Shown in pieces: positions 1 through 7,674 of a DNA stretch of 64,000 bases. Numbering within the stretch: position 1 is the stretch's first letter; each line of letters begins with the position of its first letter. A program made the position numbers and the translations under genes. This stretch comes from Paenibacillus sp. CC-CFT747 (GTDB taxonomy: Bacteria > Bacillota > Bacilli > Paenibacillales > NBRC-103111). Under the pieces are notes generated by a model. That model saw only the letters and a list, made by a program, of their open reading frames with translations, searched no databases and had not been told where the DNA came from. The DNA lies in contig CP106741.1 in assembly GCA_030323305.1 (NCBI GenBank), positions 2,763,501 to 2,827,500 on the forward strand, given 5' to 3'.

Positions 1-2
1 GG

Positions 3-107
3 TTCGACGGCCCGCCGGAAAGGAAGACGATGAAGCTGCGAAAAGGGGATTGCTTCGATCCCGGCCAAGTGACCGGCTGGGTGAAGGCTGCTTCGGAGGC
101 TTTGTAG
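3..107 (+). CDS. 3' end of an unidentified gene cut by the left edge
   Basis: An open frame runs from the window edge to a TAG at 105-107 and would encode the last 34 residues of a protein ending WVKAASEAL. It is the most protein-like of the three frames here, ending in a short amphipathic stretch. A strong hairpin terminator follows at 221-262. The fragment is too short to assign a family, and the competing frame that continues through the terminator is probably not real. Confidence 0.35.
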   Translation, partial: FDGPPERKTMKLRKGDCFDPGQVTGWVKAASEAL

Positions 108-220
108 GAGCTGCACACCAGGACCGGAGCCCCGGGGGGAGCAGACTTGGTAAGCTGGCCGGTTTTATCATGGATAAAGAGGCTTTGAGAGCGCTGAAGC
201 GTCCAGGAACTCAAATGATC

Positions 221-262
221 ACACGAAAAGGCTGCTTTCCCATGGAAGCAGCCTTTTCGTGT
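221..262. terminator. Strong bidirectional hairpin terminator
   Basis: Arms 221-237 and 246-262 are perfectly complementary over 17 bp around an 8-base loop. The arms carry an A-run on one side and a T-run on the other, so the hairpin can terminate in both directions. It lies 25 bases beyond the stop of the minus-strand HNH gene and downstream of the truncated plus-strand frame, as expected between convergent genes. Confidence 0.9.
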
Positions 263-286
263 GGTCGGGCGGTGTAGGTGCCCGGC

Positions 287-1261
287 TTACTCGTCTTCGT
301 AGAAGTCGTCCAGGTCGCGGCTCGCCTTGCTCTGGTTGCAGAGGTGGCAGGCACAGACGCAGTTGATCGGCGTCGTATGGCCGGACTTCGAACGCGGCAC
401 GAGGTGATCGATCGTGTTGCCGTATTCGCCGCAGAAGAAGCAGGTGTACTTGTCCCGCTCCAGGATATATTGCCGGAACGACCGGCTGGAATAGAGGCGC
501 CGGATCGTATACGGATTCACGACAACGGCGGCGTGCTCGATCACCAGGTTGATCGCGGTGGCGAGGTCCGTGTCCTGAACCCAGCGGCGGCCTTTATCGG
601 TGCGGCCGCGCATCTTGATCACGCCGGCGCGGGTGGGGCGCAGCACCGAGACGTCCGGCCCTTTCGGCCGCGGCGGCGGCACCGGCAGAGGCCGGCGGAT
701 GCGCCGCGGCGGAGTCAGGGCCGCCTCGCCAAGGCTGCTGCCATCAGCGAGCCGCGCACGGGCCTTGGCTCCGCGCCGTTTGCGGCGGCGGCGCTTCTTG
801 CGCGGCGCGGCGGCAGGGGCCTCCGCCTGCGCGTCCGGCGGCGCTGCTGCGCCATCGCCGGTCGGCTCGGCCCCGTCCGAAGGAGCCGCTTCCGGCGCAG
901 CCGCACCCGTGCGTGCAGGCGACCCGGTCCCGGCGCTGGCAGGCTCAGACGGCTCGCTCGCAGCCGTACCCGCGCCTGGCGCTTCGCCGGCTTTGGCAGC
1001 GCCGCTCGCGCTTGGCGCGTAAACGCCGGCTGAAGCGTGCGCTCCCGCAGCCTTGCGCCGACGGCGGCCCCGGCGGCGCTTGCGCTTGCTTCCGCCGTCC
1101 TCGCCTGCCTCCGGCGCGCCGGCGTCGGCGCCCTCCGCCTCGTCTACCGCAGCTATCGCTTTTTTGCCGCCCAATTGCGTCGGAGCCTCGATGGCCCCAC
1201 GGTCACGCGAACTGCTCGCGAATGCCGTCCCACTGCCGTCCGCCTGCCCACCGGCCTCCAA
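287..1261 (-). CDS. HNH endonuclease, linker and C-terminal nuclease part
   Basis: This frame carries a classic HNH nuclease domain in its last 60 residues: CFFCGEYG, then the core TIDHLVPRSKSG with the catalytic His, then CHLCN as the second metal knuckle. Ahead of it lies a roughly 200-residue Ala/Pro/Gly-rich linker with two very basic clusters (KRKRRRGRRRR and RKKRRRRKRR). It overlaps by about 109 bases the upstream frame 1153-1917, which supplies a zinc-knuckle N-terminus. I infer one gene of about 540 codons interrupted by a single-base deletion near 1240-1270. HNH domains of this compact type cut or nick DNA. The basic linker probably binds nucleic acid. The role (defence, mobile-element or housekeeping nuclease) cannot be set from sequence alone. 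Confidence 0.8.
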   Translation of the reverse strand: MEAGGQADGSGTAFASSSRDRGAIEAPTQLGGKKAIAAVDEAEGADAGAPEAGEDGGSKRKRRRGRRRRKAAGAHASAGVYAPSASGAAKAGEAPGAGTAASEPSEPASAGTGSPARTGAAAPEAAPSDGAEPTGDGAAAPPDAQAEAPAAAPRKKRRRRKRRGAKARARLADGSSLGEAALTPPRRIRRPLPVPPPRPKGPDVSVLRPTRAGVIKMRGRTDKGRRWVQDTDLATAINLVIEHAAVVVNPYTIRRLYSSRSFRQYILERDKYTCFFCGEYGNTIDHLVPRSKSGHTTPINCVCACHLCNQSKASRDLDDFYEDE

Positions 1262-1917
1262 AGCGGCTCCGCCTCAGGCAGAGCGGCGTCAAACTCGTGC
1301 TTCCCTGAGGCGACGGTACGCCGCTTCCTCCTCCTGGAGGAGGAACGGCTTCTGCCCGTCTTTTTGCCCGGAGCTGCTTCTCCAGCTTCTCCGTTCGGCG
1401 GAGAAGGAACCGCGTCCTCCTTGCCGGCCGGCTCCGCCCCTTCCGCTTCCCCTTTCATGCCAGGCCTTGCCTCTCCGTCCATCCCGGTTGGAGCCGCTTT
1501 CTCTTTACGTTTCACTCCGTTCTTGGCTTTTGCCTTATCACTCGCCGGATCGGAGCTCCGTTCTATCCCGGCCGCCGCTTTCAGCAGCATACCCGGCTCC
1601 TGAGCGGTGCCGTCCCGGTTCTCTGCTGCTTCTCCCTGTGCCGTCAGAAGCTGACGGCACGTGCGGCAGGCGCCGCGGCGTCCAGTCCGGCCGGACCGCC
1701 GTCCCGAGCGGCGTTTAAACTCGCTGAGCGGAAGGGAACGGCCGCAGTGCGTACAGGTTTTGACCGCCGCTTCTTCTCCGGTAAATCCGTCCGCGGGCTT
1801 GCCGCCCTCCGCGTTGTTATCGAGCAGGGACAAGCTTCCGCCGGCCGGATGCCTTTCCTCCTGTATACGGGTAATTGCCGATCCCCGCCTGATCGAGCCG
1901 TTCGGCTCGTGTTTCAT
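1153..1917 (-). CDS. N-terminal part of the HNH endonuclease (zinc-knuckle, low complexity)
   Basis: The start is the ATG at 1917, preceded by GAGGTGG and a sigma-A-like promoter at 1971-1998; the longer open frame to 2136 lacks such support. Residues about 45-75 contain CTHCGRSLPLSEF followed by CRTC, a four-cysteine zinc knuckle often found at the start of bacterial HNH proteins. The rest is Lys/Arg/Ala-rich and disordered-looking. The frame stops at 1153, inside the start of the HNH frame 287-1261. The two most likely form one protein whose reading frame is broken by a lost base. The alternative is two overlapping genes. Confidence 0.6.
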   Translation of the reverse strand: MKHEPNGSIRRGSAITRIQEERHPAGGSLSLLDNNAEGGKPADGFTGEEAAVKTCTHCGRSLPLSEFKRRSGRRSGRTGRRGACRTCRQLLTAQGEAAENRDGTAQEPGMLLKAAAGIERSSDPASDKAKAKNGVKRKEKAAPTGMDGEARPGMKGEAEGAEPAGKEDAVPSPPNGEAGEAAPGKKTGRSRSSSRRRKRRTVASGKHEFDAALPEAEPLWRPVGRRTAVGRHSRAVRVTVGPSRLRRNWAAKKR

Positions 1918-1970
1918 GATGTCCACCTCGTCATTTCTTTCAAGTTCCGCAGCAACTTGTCTATATCTAT

Positions 1971-1998
1971 AGTATACACAAGGAAATCCCAATTGTAA
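1971..1998 (-). promoter_or_regulatory. Sigma-A-type promoter of the HNH gene
   Basis: On the minus strand TTACAA (1998-1993) and TATACT (1976-1971) are separated by 16 bases, placing transcription about 50 bases upstream of the HNH start at 1917. Confidence 0.55.
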
Positions 1999-2138
1999 CT
2001 TGGTAACGGGTCCAAAGGCCTGCAAGGCACTGCCGATGGGAAGGCGGCTATCGGATAATTTTCTCCCGACCATACGTTCGCTGACATGCTCCGCCACACT
2101 CCTCCGGCATAATGGTGACAAGAGAGGAGAGACCAACC

Positions 2139-2540
2139 ATGGAAACCATCTATTTGGCCGTCACGGGAACGACCCATTATTACGGGGCGGACTTCTTGAA
2201 GCCCGGGCTGTGGCTGCGCCTGGTCAAAGAACCGGACAACCGCCACGATCCCGACGCCATCCGCGCCGAGCTCGAACCCCTGGGTAAGATCGGCTATGTT
2301 GCCAACAGCCCGCATACGGTACCGAGGGGCTGCCGGAGCGCGGGGCGGGCGTACGACCAGGTGGGCGAAGCCTTTTATGGCGTAATCCGCTTCATTGTGC
2401 GCGACACCGTTATCGTGGAAGCCGCCGAGGAGGTGACCGGATGGCCTATCGTTTCTTCTCCTTGGGAGGAGGAAGAGCCGATTCGGACTCCCTATCCCCC
2501 GAGTCCTGGCGGAGGAGACAAGCGAAAACCTCTTTTTTAA
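2139..2540 (+). CDS. HIRAN-domain protein
   Basis: The protein has 133 residues. Residues 1-60 match the HIRAN pattern: a short beta strand leading to TGTTHYYG, then LVKEPDNRHDPDAIR and the GKIGYVANS turn. HIRAN domains recognise DNA ends or stalled replication structures, as known from HLTF and bacterial helicase partners. Here the domain is stand-alone. The C-terminus is a proline-rich acidic tail. The start was placed at the ATG at 2139 because AGAGGAG lies 8-14 bases before it; the frame is open back to 2112. It is divergent from the HNH gene and just upstream of the WYL regulator, in a DNA-transaction-flavoured neighbourhood. Confidence 0.7.
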   Translation: METIYLAVTGTTHYYGADFLKPGLWLRLVKEPDNRHDPDAIRAELEPLGKIGYVANSPHTVPRGCRSAGRAYDQVGEAFYGVIRFIVRDTVIVEAAEEVTGWPIVSSPWEEEEPIRTPYPPSPGGGDKRKPLF

Positions 2541-2558
2541 CCAAAAAGAAGGGAAAAA

Positions 2559-2598
2559 GTCCTAATTTGTCGAATCCTTCCATGGAAGACATTAGGAC
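2559..2598. promoter_or_regulatory. Inverted repeat upstream of the WYL regulator
   Basis: Arms GTCCTAAT (2559-2566) and ATTAGGAC (2591-2598) are perfect complements and enclose a second small palindrome, TTCCATGGAA. The element sits 17 bases before the regulator's start codon. It may be an operator for autoregulation or a weak hairpin; no T-run follows it. Confidence 0.4.
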
Positions 2599-2614
2599 CT
2601 TGGGAGTGTACAGC

Positions 2615-3564
2615 ATGGCAGAGAAGTTCTTCCGGTGGTTCCGCATCGTCCAGGCGATTCAGGCAAGACCGGGCATTACCGCTCCGGAGCTCGCCGACCG
2701 GTGTGAAACCGACGTCCGGACCACCTACCGGGACCTGCGGGCGCTTGATTCGCTTGTCCCCATCACTAATGAAGGATACGGCAAAGGGTATACGTTCGCG
2801 GGGGATTTTGCCTTATACCCGTTTAACTGGACGGAGCAGGAGGCGCTGGTGTTCTCCATGCTGCCTTCCTTCGTTGACCGGAGCAGCCTTCCCCGGGCTT
2901 CGATACCGCCTATGACAAAGTCATGGCTTCCCATCTCAAGCAGAAAAGGCGCGATCAGGACATTCTCCAGAACTTGACCGACATCATTCAGATGGGTTCG
3001 CCCGCCTATAAAGAGGAATCCCCGAATTACCTGCTTCCCGTTATTCAGGCCATCCTTGCCGAGAAAACCATTTCCGCCGTCTACCATACCCAAAGCCGCA
3101 ACGAGCTCACGGAACGGAGGATCGACCCGTACTACCTCGTGCCCCGCGACCAGCGCTTCTACCTAATCGGCTACTGCCATCAAGCGGAGGCCATCCGGAC
3201 GTTCCGGCTTAGCCGGTTCCGCCGCGTGGAGATCACGAAGCATTTTTTCCACCGCGGGGATTTCAATCTCCGCCAGTATATGAAGAACACCTGGTCCATC
3301 GAGCGGGGGCAGGGGCAGATATCCTTCAAAGTACGGTTCTCCCCGGTGGTGGCGCGGTACGTGAAAGAGGAAGAACTCTTCGTTAAGCCGAAGATGACCG
3401 ATCTTCCGGACGGCGGCCTGCTGTTCGAGGTAACGCTGAACCATGACAGGGAGTTCCTTAACTGGGTGTTCCAGTATGGGGAGGACGCGGAGATTCTGGA
3501 GCCGAGGTCGTACCGCGAGTCGTTGAAGGAGCGGCTGGCGAAGTGGAGCCGGCTCTATGGGTGA
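2615..3564 (+). CDS. WYL-domain transcriptional regulator (frame break near 2893)
   Basis: The protein would have about 316 residues. An N-terminal winged helix (residues about 8-45, IQARPGITAPELADRC) is followed by a WYL domain whose signature appears as RFYLIGYC, with the RTFRLSRFRRVE strand after it, and a C-terminal WCX-like extension. WYL regulators sense nucleotides or nucleic acids and often control defence or DNA-damage genes. The start ATG at 2615 has GGGAG upstream. The frame changes at the C-run near 2890-2897, where one restored C gives a continuous protein. It lies directly upstream of the pyrophosphohydrolase-helicase pair and is a natural candidate to control it. Confidence 0.8.
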
Positions 3565-3625
3565 AAGTCGGTAAGGTTAGAGGGATAAACGATTAATCCA
3601 TAAAAAGATAAAGCAGGTGAACGAA

Positions 3626-3951
3626 GTGCGCGTCTACAACAAGCTGGTCCGGGATAAAATCCCGCAAATCATAGAAGCAAGCGGCAAACCATTCCGAACC
3701 CGCTTTCTGGAAGCGGAGGAGTACCGGGAAGCTTTACGGACGAAGCTCCGGGAAGAAGCGGAGGAATATTTTCAAGCCAAGGATTCCAGGAAGCCTTGGA
3801 AGAGCTGGCGGACATGCTGGAGGTCATCCGGGCTCTGGCAGAGGCCCATGGAACCGATGGAGAGGAGCTGGAAGCCCTGAGGGCCAAGAAAGCGGAGGCG
3901 CGCGGCGGGTTCCAGGACCGCGTGTATTTGATCGATGCAGCCGACGCTTAA
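3626..3951 (+). CDS. MazG/phosphoribosyl-ATP-pyrophosphohydrolase-like protein (frame break near 3780)
   Basis: This is a small all-alpha NTP-pyrophosphohydrolase-like protein of about 108 residues. The opening VYNKLVRDKIPQIIE is diagnostic of the family. The helices that follow contain the acidic metal-binding pattern EEAEEYF and, after the frame break, EALEELADMLEVI. Restoring one G in the AAGG run near 3780 joins the two halves. The start is the GTG at 3626, seven bases after AGGTGA, which gives the usual family N-terminus; the GTG at 3617 is the SD itself. Its stop overlaps the start of the helicase gene by 17 bases, so the two are translationally coupled. Such proteins hydrolyse (d)NTPs or modified nucleotides. 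Its substrate is unknown. Confidence 0.75.
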
Positions 3952-6382
3952 CGTCAAGCTGATTACCGAAAATCTGGGGGATGAGCTGATCCAGGGCATG
4001 CAAAACGCCTCCGCCATTTATATCATGACCTCCTTCGTGATGCAGTCGGGGGTTCGTCTGCTGGCCCCCCATCTCAAAAGCGCCCTGGACAAGGGGGCGG
4101 AGGTGAAGGTTCTGGCGGGGGATTATCTTTTTGTTACCCAGCCCGAAGGGCTCCGGGCTCTCCGGCAGATCGACGACCGGCTGGAGGCCCGGCTGTGGCG
4201 CAGCGCAGGGGCGTCTTTTCATCCGAAGGCGTATCTTTTTGACTATGAGAACGGGGAAGGCATCCTGATCGTAGGCTCCTCCAACTTCTCCCTGTCGGCG
4301 ATGAGGATGGGCATGGAATGGAAGCTCGCCATGAATGCGCAGGCGGAGCCGTACACGTTCCGGATCGCCCTGGACAAATTCATGCAAAATTTCTACCATG
4401 ACTCCACGCTGCCGCTCCATGAAGACACCATTGCCCTGTACGAGGACGAATACAGGCTTTACCATCAGAGGAATCCGGAGCTCATCCGCCAAATTACGGA
4501 AATGGAAGAGGCGGAATACCGATCCACCGCTCCGGAAGAACCGGCGTCGGATTCCCCGCCAGCGGGCGTGGTTCCGCTCAGGCCGAGACCGGCCCAGGAA
4601 GCCGCTCTGGAGGAACTGGAGCGGACGCTCGAGGAAGAATACGACCGGGCCATGGTCGTCATGGCAACCGGCCTCGGCAAAACCTACCTGGCCGGGTTCT
4701 TCGGCGCCCGCTTCACCCGAATCCTGTTCGTCGCCCACCGGGAGGAAATTCTGTACCAGGCACAAAAATCCTTTCAACGAATCATGCCGGACCGGACAAG
4801 CGGCCTCTACAACGGCCAGCGGAAGGAAGGGGAAGCGGACTGCGTGTTCGCCTCCATCTATACCTTGGGGATGAAGAGGCACCGGGAGGCTTTCGCTCCG
4901 GACCGGTTCGATCTGATCGTGGTGGATGAATTCCATCATGCCGCTGCGGCCTCCTACCAGTCCGTGATCGATTATTTCAAGCCGAAATTCCTGCTCGGCA
5001 TTACGGCCACTCCCGACCGGATGGACGGCAAGGACGTTTATGCGATCTGCGGAGGGAACGTGGCTTACCGGATTCATTTTATCGAGGCGATCCGCCGGGG
5101 CTGGCTGTCGCCTTTCCGGTATTACGGCGTCTATGACGATACGGATTACTCGGCCATCCGGTGGATGGGAAACCGGTATGACGAAGAGCAGCTGACGGCC
5201 GTACAGCTGAAGGAAAGCCAGGCGGAGAAGGTGCTGGAGGCATGGAAGAGACACAGGCAGACCCGGACCATCGGATTCTGTTCGTCTATCCGCCAGGCGG
5301 ACTTTCTCGCCCGCTATTTCCAGGAGCAGGGCATTTCTTCGGTGAGCCTGCATTCCGGCACCGTCGGCATCACCCGCGAGGAAGCGATCCGGCGTCTGAC
5401 AGAGGGCAGCCTGGAGGTTCTTTTTACCGTGGATCTCTTTAATGAAGGCGTTGATATTCCGAGCGTGGATACGCTGTTATTCGTAAGGCCTACGGAATCG
5501 CTGACCGTGTTTACCCAGCAGATCGGACGGGGCCTGCGTCTTGCGGAAGGAAAGGCGTTCTGCTCCATCATCGACCTGATCGGCAATTACCGGAATGCGG
5601 ATATCAAGCTGGGGCTGTTCTCGGTGAATCCCGAGGAGTCAAAAGGCAGCCGGAGCCAGCCGTTCGCCGCCTCCGTTCCCGAGGGCTGCGAGCTTAATCT
5701 GGGGACAGGCGTCATCAACCTGCTGGATGAGCTCAGCCGCAAGCGGATGCCGCACCGAGACCAGCTTCTGCGTTCCTTCCTGGACTTGAAGAGCGAGCTC
5801 GGCCGCATTCCCTCCTATCTAGAGCTGCATCTGCACGGGCGGTCCGGCAGCGGGGAGTATCGGGGAGAATTCGGCTCCTATGCCGGATTCCTTCACTGGG
5901 CGGACTGCCTGACGCCGGAGGAGACGGAGGTTTTCCTGAAATACGAGGACTGGCTGCGCGACGCCGAGAAGACGGCCATGAACAAGAGCTACAAAATGAT
6001 CGTCCTGCTCTACATGCTGGAGCGCGGACCGGAACGCTGGACGGAGCCTATAATGCCGCAGGAGGCGGCCCCGTTCTTTCACCGCTACCTCACGGAGAAG
6101 GAGCACCGGAAGCGGATTGATTTCTCGGACCCCAGCTCCCGGAAGCTGTGGGCATATAACGAAGCCGGCGTCAGCCGGCTGATCGCCGACATGCCGATGA
6201 CCAAATGGAGCTCGTCCAAGGGCAGCCGAACGGAGTTTGAGGACGGAGTGTTCTCGCTGAAGCTGGAGCCGCCGGGATCGGAGGAAAGCCGGATCCTGCA
6301 CCGGTGGACGCTGGAGGTTTGTCTATACCGGCTTCACTTTCATTTTGAGCGGAAGGGACAGAAGCAGCCGGTGGTTCATTAA
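3935..6382 (+). CDS. Phospholipase-D-like nuclease fused to superfamily-2 helicase
   Basis: The gene is intact, 815 residues. Residues about 1-170 form a PLD-like domain with one HKD-type motif: H96 and K98 in SFHPKAY, then GSSN at 114-117. This suggests a dimeric nuclease or DNA-binding fold. Residues about 215-560 are a DEAD/DEAH helicase with GLGKT (246-250), DEFHH (331-335), TATP (357-360) and a QQIGRGLR motif VI. The roughly 240-residue C-terminus has no catalytic motif I can name, but repeats a GRIPSYLEL...FGSYAGFL pattern seen in helicase-associated modules. It is coupled to the pyrophosphohydrolase gene upstream and followed 34 bases later by a small unknown gene. The architecture resembles nuclease-helicase defence proteins, but no named system matches exactly. 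Confidence 0.85.
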   Translation: MQPTLNVKLITENLGDELIQGMQNASAIYIMTSFVMQSGVRLLAPHLKSALDKGAEVKVLAGDYLFVTQPEGLRALRQIDDRLEARLWRSAGASFHPKAYLFDYENGEGILIVGSSNFSLSAMRMGMEWKLAMNAQAEPYTFRIALDKFMQNFYHDSTLPLHEDTIALYEDEYRLYHQRNPELIRQITEMEEAEYRSTAPEEPASDSPPAGVVPLRPRPAQEAALEELERTLEEEYDRAMVVMATGLGKTYLAGFFGARFTRILFVAHREEILYQAQKSFQRIMPDRTSGLYNGQRKEGEADCVFASIYTLGMKRHREAFAPDRFDLIVVDEFHHAAAASYQSVIDYFKPKFLLGITATPDRMDGKDVYAICGGNVAYRIHFIEAIRRGWLSPFRYYGVYDDTDYSAIRWMGNRYDEEQLTAVQLKESQAEKVLEAWKRHRQTRTIGFCSSIRQADFLARYFQEQGISSVSLHSGTVGITREEAIRRLTEGSLEVLFTVDLFNEGVDIPSVDTLLFVRPTESLTVFTQQIGRGLRLAEGKAFCSIIDLIGNYRNADIKLGLFSVNPEESKGSRSQPFAASVPEGCELNLGTGVINLLDELSRKRMPHRDQLLRSFLDLKSELGRIPSYLELHLHGRSGSGEYRGEFGSYAGFLHWADCLTPEETEVFLKYEDWLRDAEKTAMNKSYKMIVLLYMLERGPERWTEPIMPQEAAPFFHRYLTEKEHRKRIDFSDPSSRKLWAYNEAGVSRLIADMPMTKWSSSKGSRTEFEDGVFSLKLEPPGSEESRILHRWTLEVCLYRLHFHFERKGQKQPVVH

Positions 6383-6416
6383 GAGGCCGCACTATATAGG
6401 GGAGAGGGTTGCTAGG

Positions 6417-6788
6417 ATGCATAAGGGAGGATTGGCCGAGGAAGTGCTGGACAGGGCCGTAGCGGTGATTAGCGGCTCACGTCCGCAGTTTCCTTTTAAA
6501 CTTCGGGGGATAAAGATCGATTCGGAGCTCATTCGGGTTACGATGGGGATTCTTAATGAAGCACCCGGAAAGGCACTCCCTCAAAACTGCAGCAATCAGG
6601 TTAGGGAGAAGTCGAAGGACGGGCTGGATAGAAGGATCAAGGAGAGGCGGGACTCGAATTTGCGAACCGCTAACATTATCTCGGATGTCCTTAGCGAAGC
6701 GGGGATCACGGAAGTGTATCTGGACCGGAATGCGAGAACGGATCGGATGATTAAGCATACGAAGCTACTGGCGGAATGGGTTTGGTAG
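6417..6788 (+). CDS. Small hypothetical protein downstream of the helicase
   Basis: A 123-residue, basic, mostly helical protein with no recognised domain. The ATG at 6417 was chosen because GGGGAGAGG lies upstream; the longer frame to 6345 would run into the helicase. It begins 34 bases after the helicase stop and is probably in the same transcript. The middle is rich in Lys/Arg and the end reads LLAEWVW. It could be an accessory subunit of the helicase cassette, but nothing in the sequence proves that. Confidence 0.5.
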   Translation: MHKGGLAEEVLDRAVAVISGSRPQFPFKLRGIKIDSELIRVTMGILNEAPGKALPQNCSNQVREKSKDGLDRRIKERRDSNLRTANIISDVLSEAGITEVYLDRNARTDRMIKHTKLLAEWVW

Positions 6789-6830
6789 AAAGCAAAAGAG
6801 CCCAGCGTATGCTAGACTCTCAGAATTTGG

Positions 6831-6887
6831 TATAATTGAACTGTAACTGCCTTGCGTGGGATAGTCTGACCTCCAGAGAGGAGGTCA
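6831..6887 (+). promoter_or_regulatory. Toxin promoter box and SD-sequestering hairpin
   Basis: TATAAT at 6831-6836 is a perfect -10 box with only a poor -35. About 30 bases downstream, TGACCTCC (6867-6874) and GGAGGTCA (6880-6887) form a perfect 8-bp hairpin with a 5-base loop that buries the AGGAGG ribosome binding site of the toxin ORF. Locking the SD in the mRNA 5' end is a known device in type I toxin genes. Confidence 0.65.
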
Positions 6888-6891
6888 TGCT

Positions 6892-6975
6892 ATGGAAACT
6901 TCCGCTATCTCGATAATGCTCACCTTCGGGATCTTCTTGATCGCGCTGCTGACCTACATCGATAAACGAAAGTAA
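6892..6975 (+). CDS. Putative holin-like small toxin of a type I toxin-antitoxin locus
   Basis: A 27-residue peptide opens METSAISIM, continues with the hydrophobic helix LTFGIFLIALLTY and ends in a charged IDKRK tail. This matches the TxpA/BsrE-like 'putative holin-like toxin' pattern (short N-terminus, single membrane helix, YIDK-basic end). The ATG at 6892 lies six bases after AGGAGGT; an out-of-frame ATG at 6887 is too close to it. The ribosome binding site is sealed in a perfect hairpin and an antisense promoter lies downstream, both expected for this class. It should act in the membrane when unrepressed. It follows the helicase cassette and may stabilise it. Confidence 0.8.
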   Translation: METSAISIMLTFGIFLIALLTYIDKRK

Positions 6976-7007
6976 CCCACCGTAGGTTAAGGGCCTAGTG
7001 GGTTACT
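6971..7007. terminator. Bidirectional terminator at the toxin 3' end
   Basis: AGTAACCCAC (6971-6980) and GTGGGTTACT (6998-7007) form a perfect 10-bp stem overlapping the toxin stop codon. T-rich sequence follows on both strands. Confidence 0.65.
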
Positions 7008-7052
7008 TCTGCGGCTTCACCCTCGGAGGTAATCCCACCAAGAGGTTACATT

Positions 7053-7080
7053 AGAGTCGGGATTAGGCCCCCGGCTCTTC
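7053..7080. terminator. Second hairpin downstream of the toxin
   Basis: AGAGTCGGG (7053-7061) pairs with CCCGGCTCT (7070-7078) including one G-T pair, followed on the plus strand by a pyrimidine-rich run. It may be a back-up terminator of the toxin mRNA or a 5' fold of the antisense RNA. From here to 7302 I see nothing else beyond the antisense promoter. Confidence 0.5.
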
Positions 7081-7302
7081 TTTCTATTCTAATCTTACCA
7101 CGAATGAAATATACGAATCAATGCGGATTGGGTTATTGCAATAAAATCTCATCCACCCGCCATCCGGCTAAAACCGAAGACACCGGAGGGTCTCTTTTTT
7201 GACGAGCGTTTATTCTCTGATAATCCGATGCCGCTCGTCTGGGGTTAATTGAAAGAAAAAACGGATCAGTCGTCTTAAACGGGAACGCCTGTCAGGCAGG
7301 GG

Positions 7303-7674
7303 TTAACCTTCCGATGTTAAGAAATGCAGGGCCTCCTCGTAACTGTTCCAATGACTTTCGACCGGATTCCCTGCACTTTTTGCCGAGCGTTTCAGCTGCA
7401 GTTTGGCAATCGTCCCCTCCACAATAACCGCCGCGTGAGACATACCGATCGTGGTCAGCTCCTTTTGATGTTCCACAAGGGCCAGTTGAGAATCGGGACG
7501 AAAGGCTTTGACGGTACGCATATCCACGATGTATTTAATAGGGCTTCCAATCTTTTCAGCCATGGAACGGATTTGCTCCGTTACCCGATTAATATCGTCC
7601 GGCGTTGTTTCCTGGGTCCATACGATTTCTACGATCCGCTTGCTTGTGTCCATCAATCTTGCCTGCGATCCCAT
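7303..7674 (-). CDS. STAS-like (SpoIIAA-like fold) protein
   Basis: A 123-residue cytoplasmic protein. A strand-helix alternation (RIVEIVWTQE, then INRVTEQIRSMAEKI, then IKYIVDMRTVKAF, then MSHAAVIV) fits the STAS/SpoIIAA-like fold of anti-sigma antagonists and lipid-binding STAS domains. The Asp of VDMRT occupies the place where STAS proteins carry a phosphorylatable Ser/Thr or a structural Asp. The ATG at 7674 has GAGGTGAGG just upstream; an internal Met seven residues later is possible. It stands alone on the minus strand, so no partner anti-sigma factor is evident. The fold assignment rests on pattern only. Confidence 0.55.
   Translation of the reverse strand: MGSQARLMDTSKRIVEIVWTQETTPDDINRVTEQIRSMAEKIGSPIKYIVDMRTVKAFRPDSQLALVEHQKELTTIGMSHAAVIVEGTIAKLQLKRSAKSAGNPVESHWNSYEEALHFLTSEG

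Larger units (their letters stand above)
6965..7085 (-). ncRNA. Candidate antisense antitoxin RNA
   Basis: On the minus strand TTGATT (7121-7116) and TAAGAT (7097-7092), separated by 18 bases, predict a start near 7085. The RNA would run back towards the toxin ORF, contain the hairpin at 7053-7078, and end at the bidirectional hairpin 6971-7007, giving about 120 nt complementary to the toxin mRNA 3' end. The layout copies RatA-type antitoxins. The ends are inferred. Confidence 0.5.

Noticed and set aside
278..1718. Several overlapping plus-strand frames of 130-250 codons
   Set aside because: They are opposite the HNH gene, are Arg/Pro/Ala-rich in the way GC-rich antisense frames are, and have no ribosome binding sites or domain motifs.
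3824..5353. A 509-codon minus-strand frame opposite the helicase
   Set aside because: It is the complement of a well-supported helicase gene with all motifs, and its own translation shows no family pattern.
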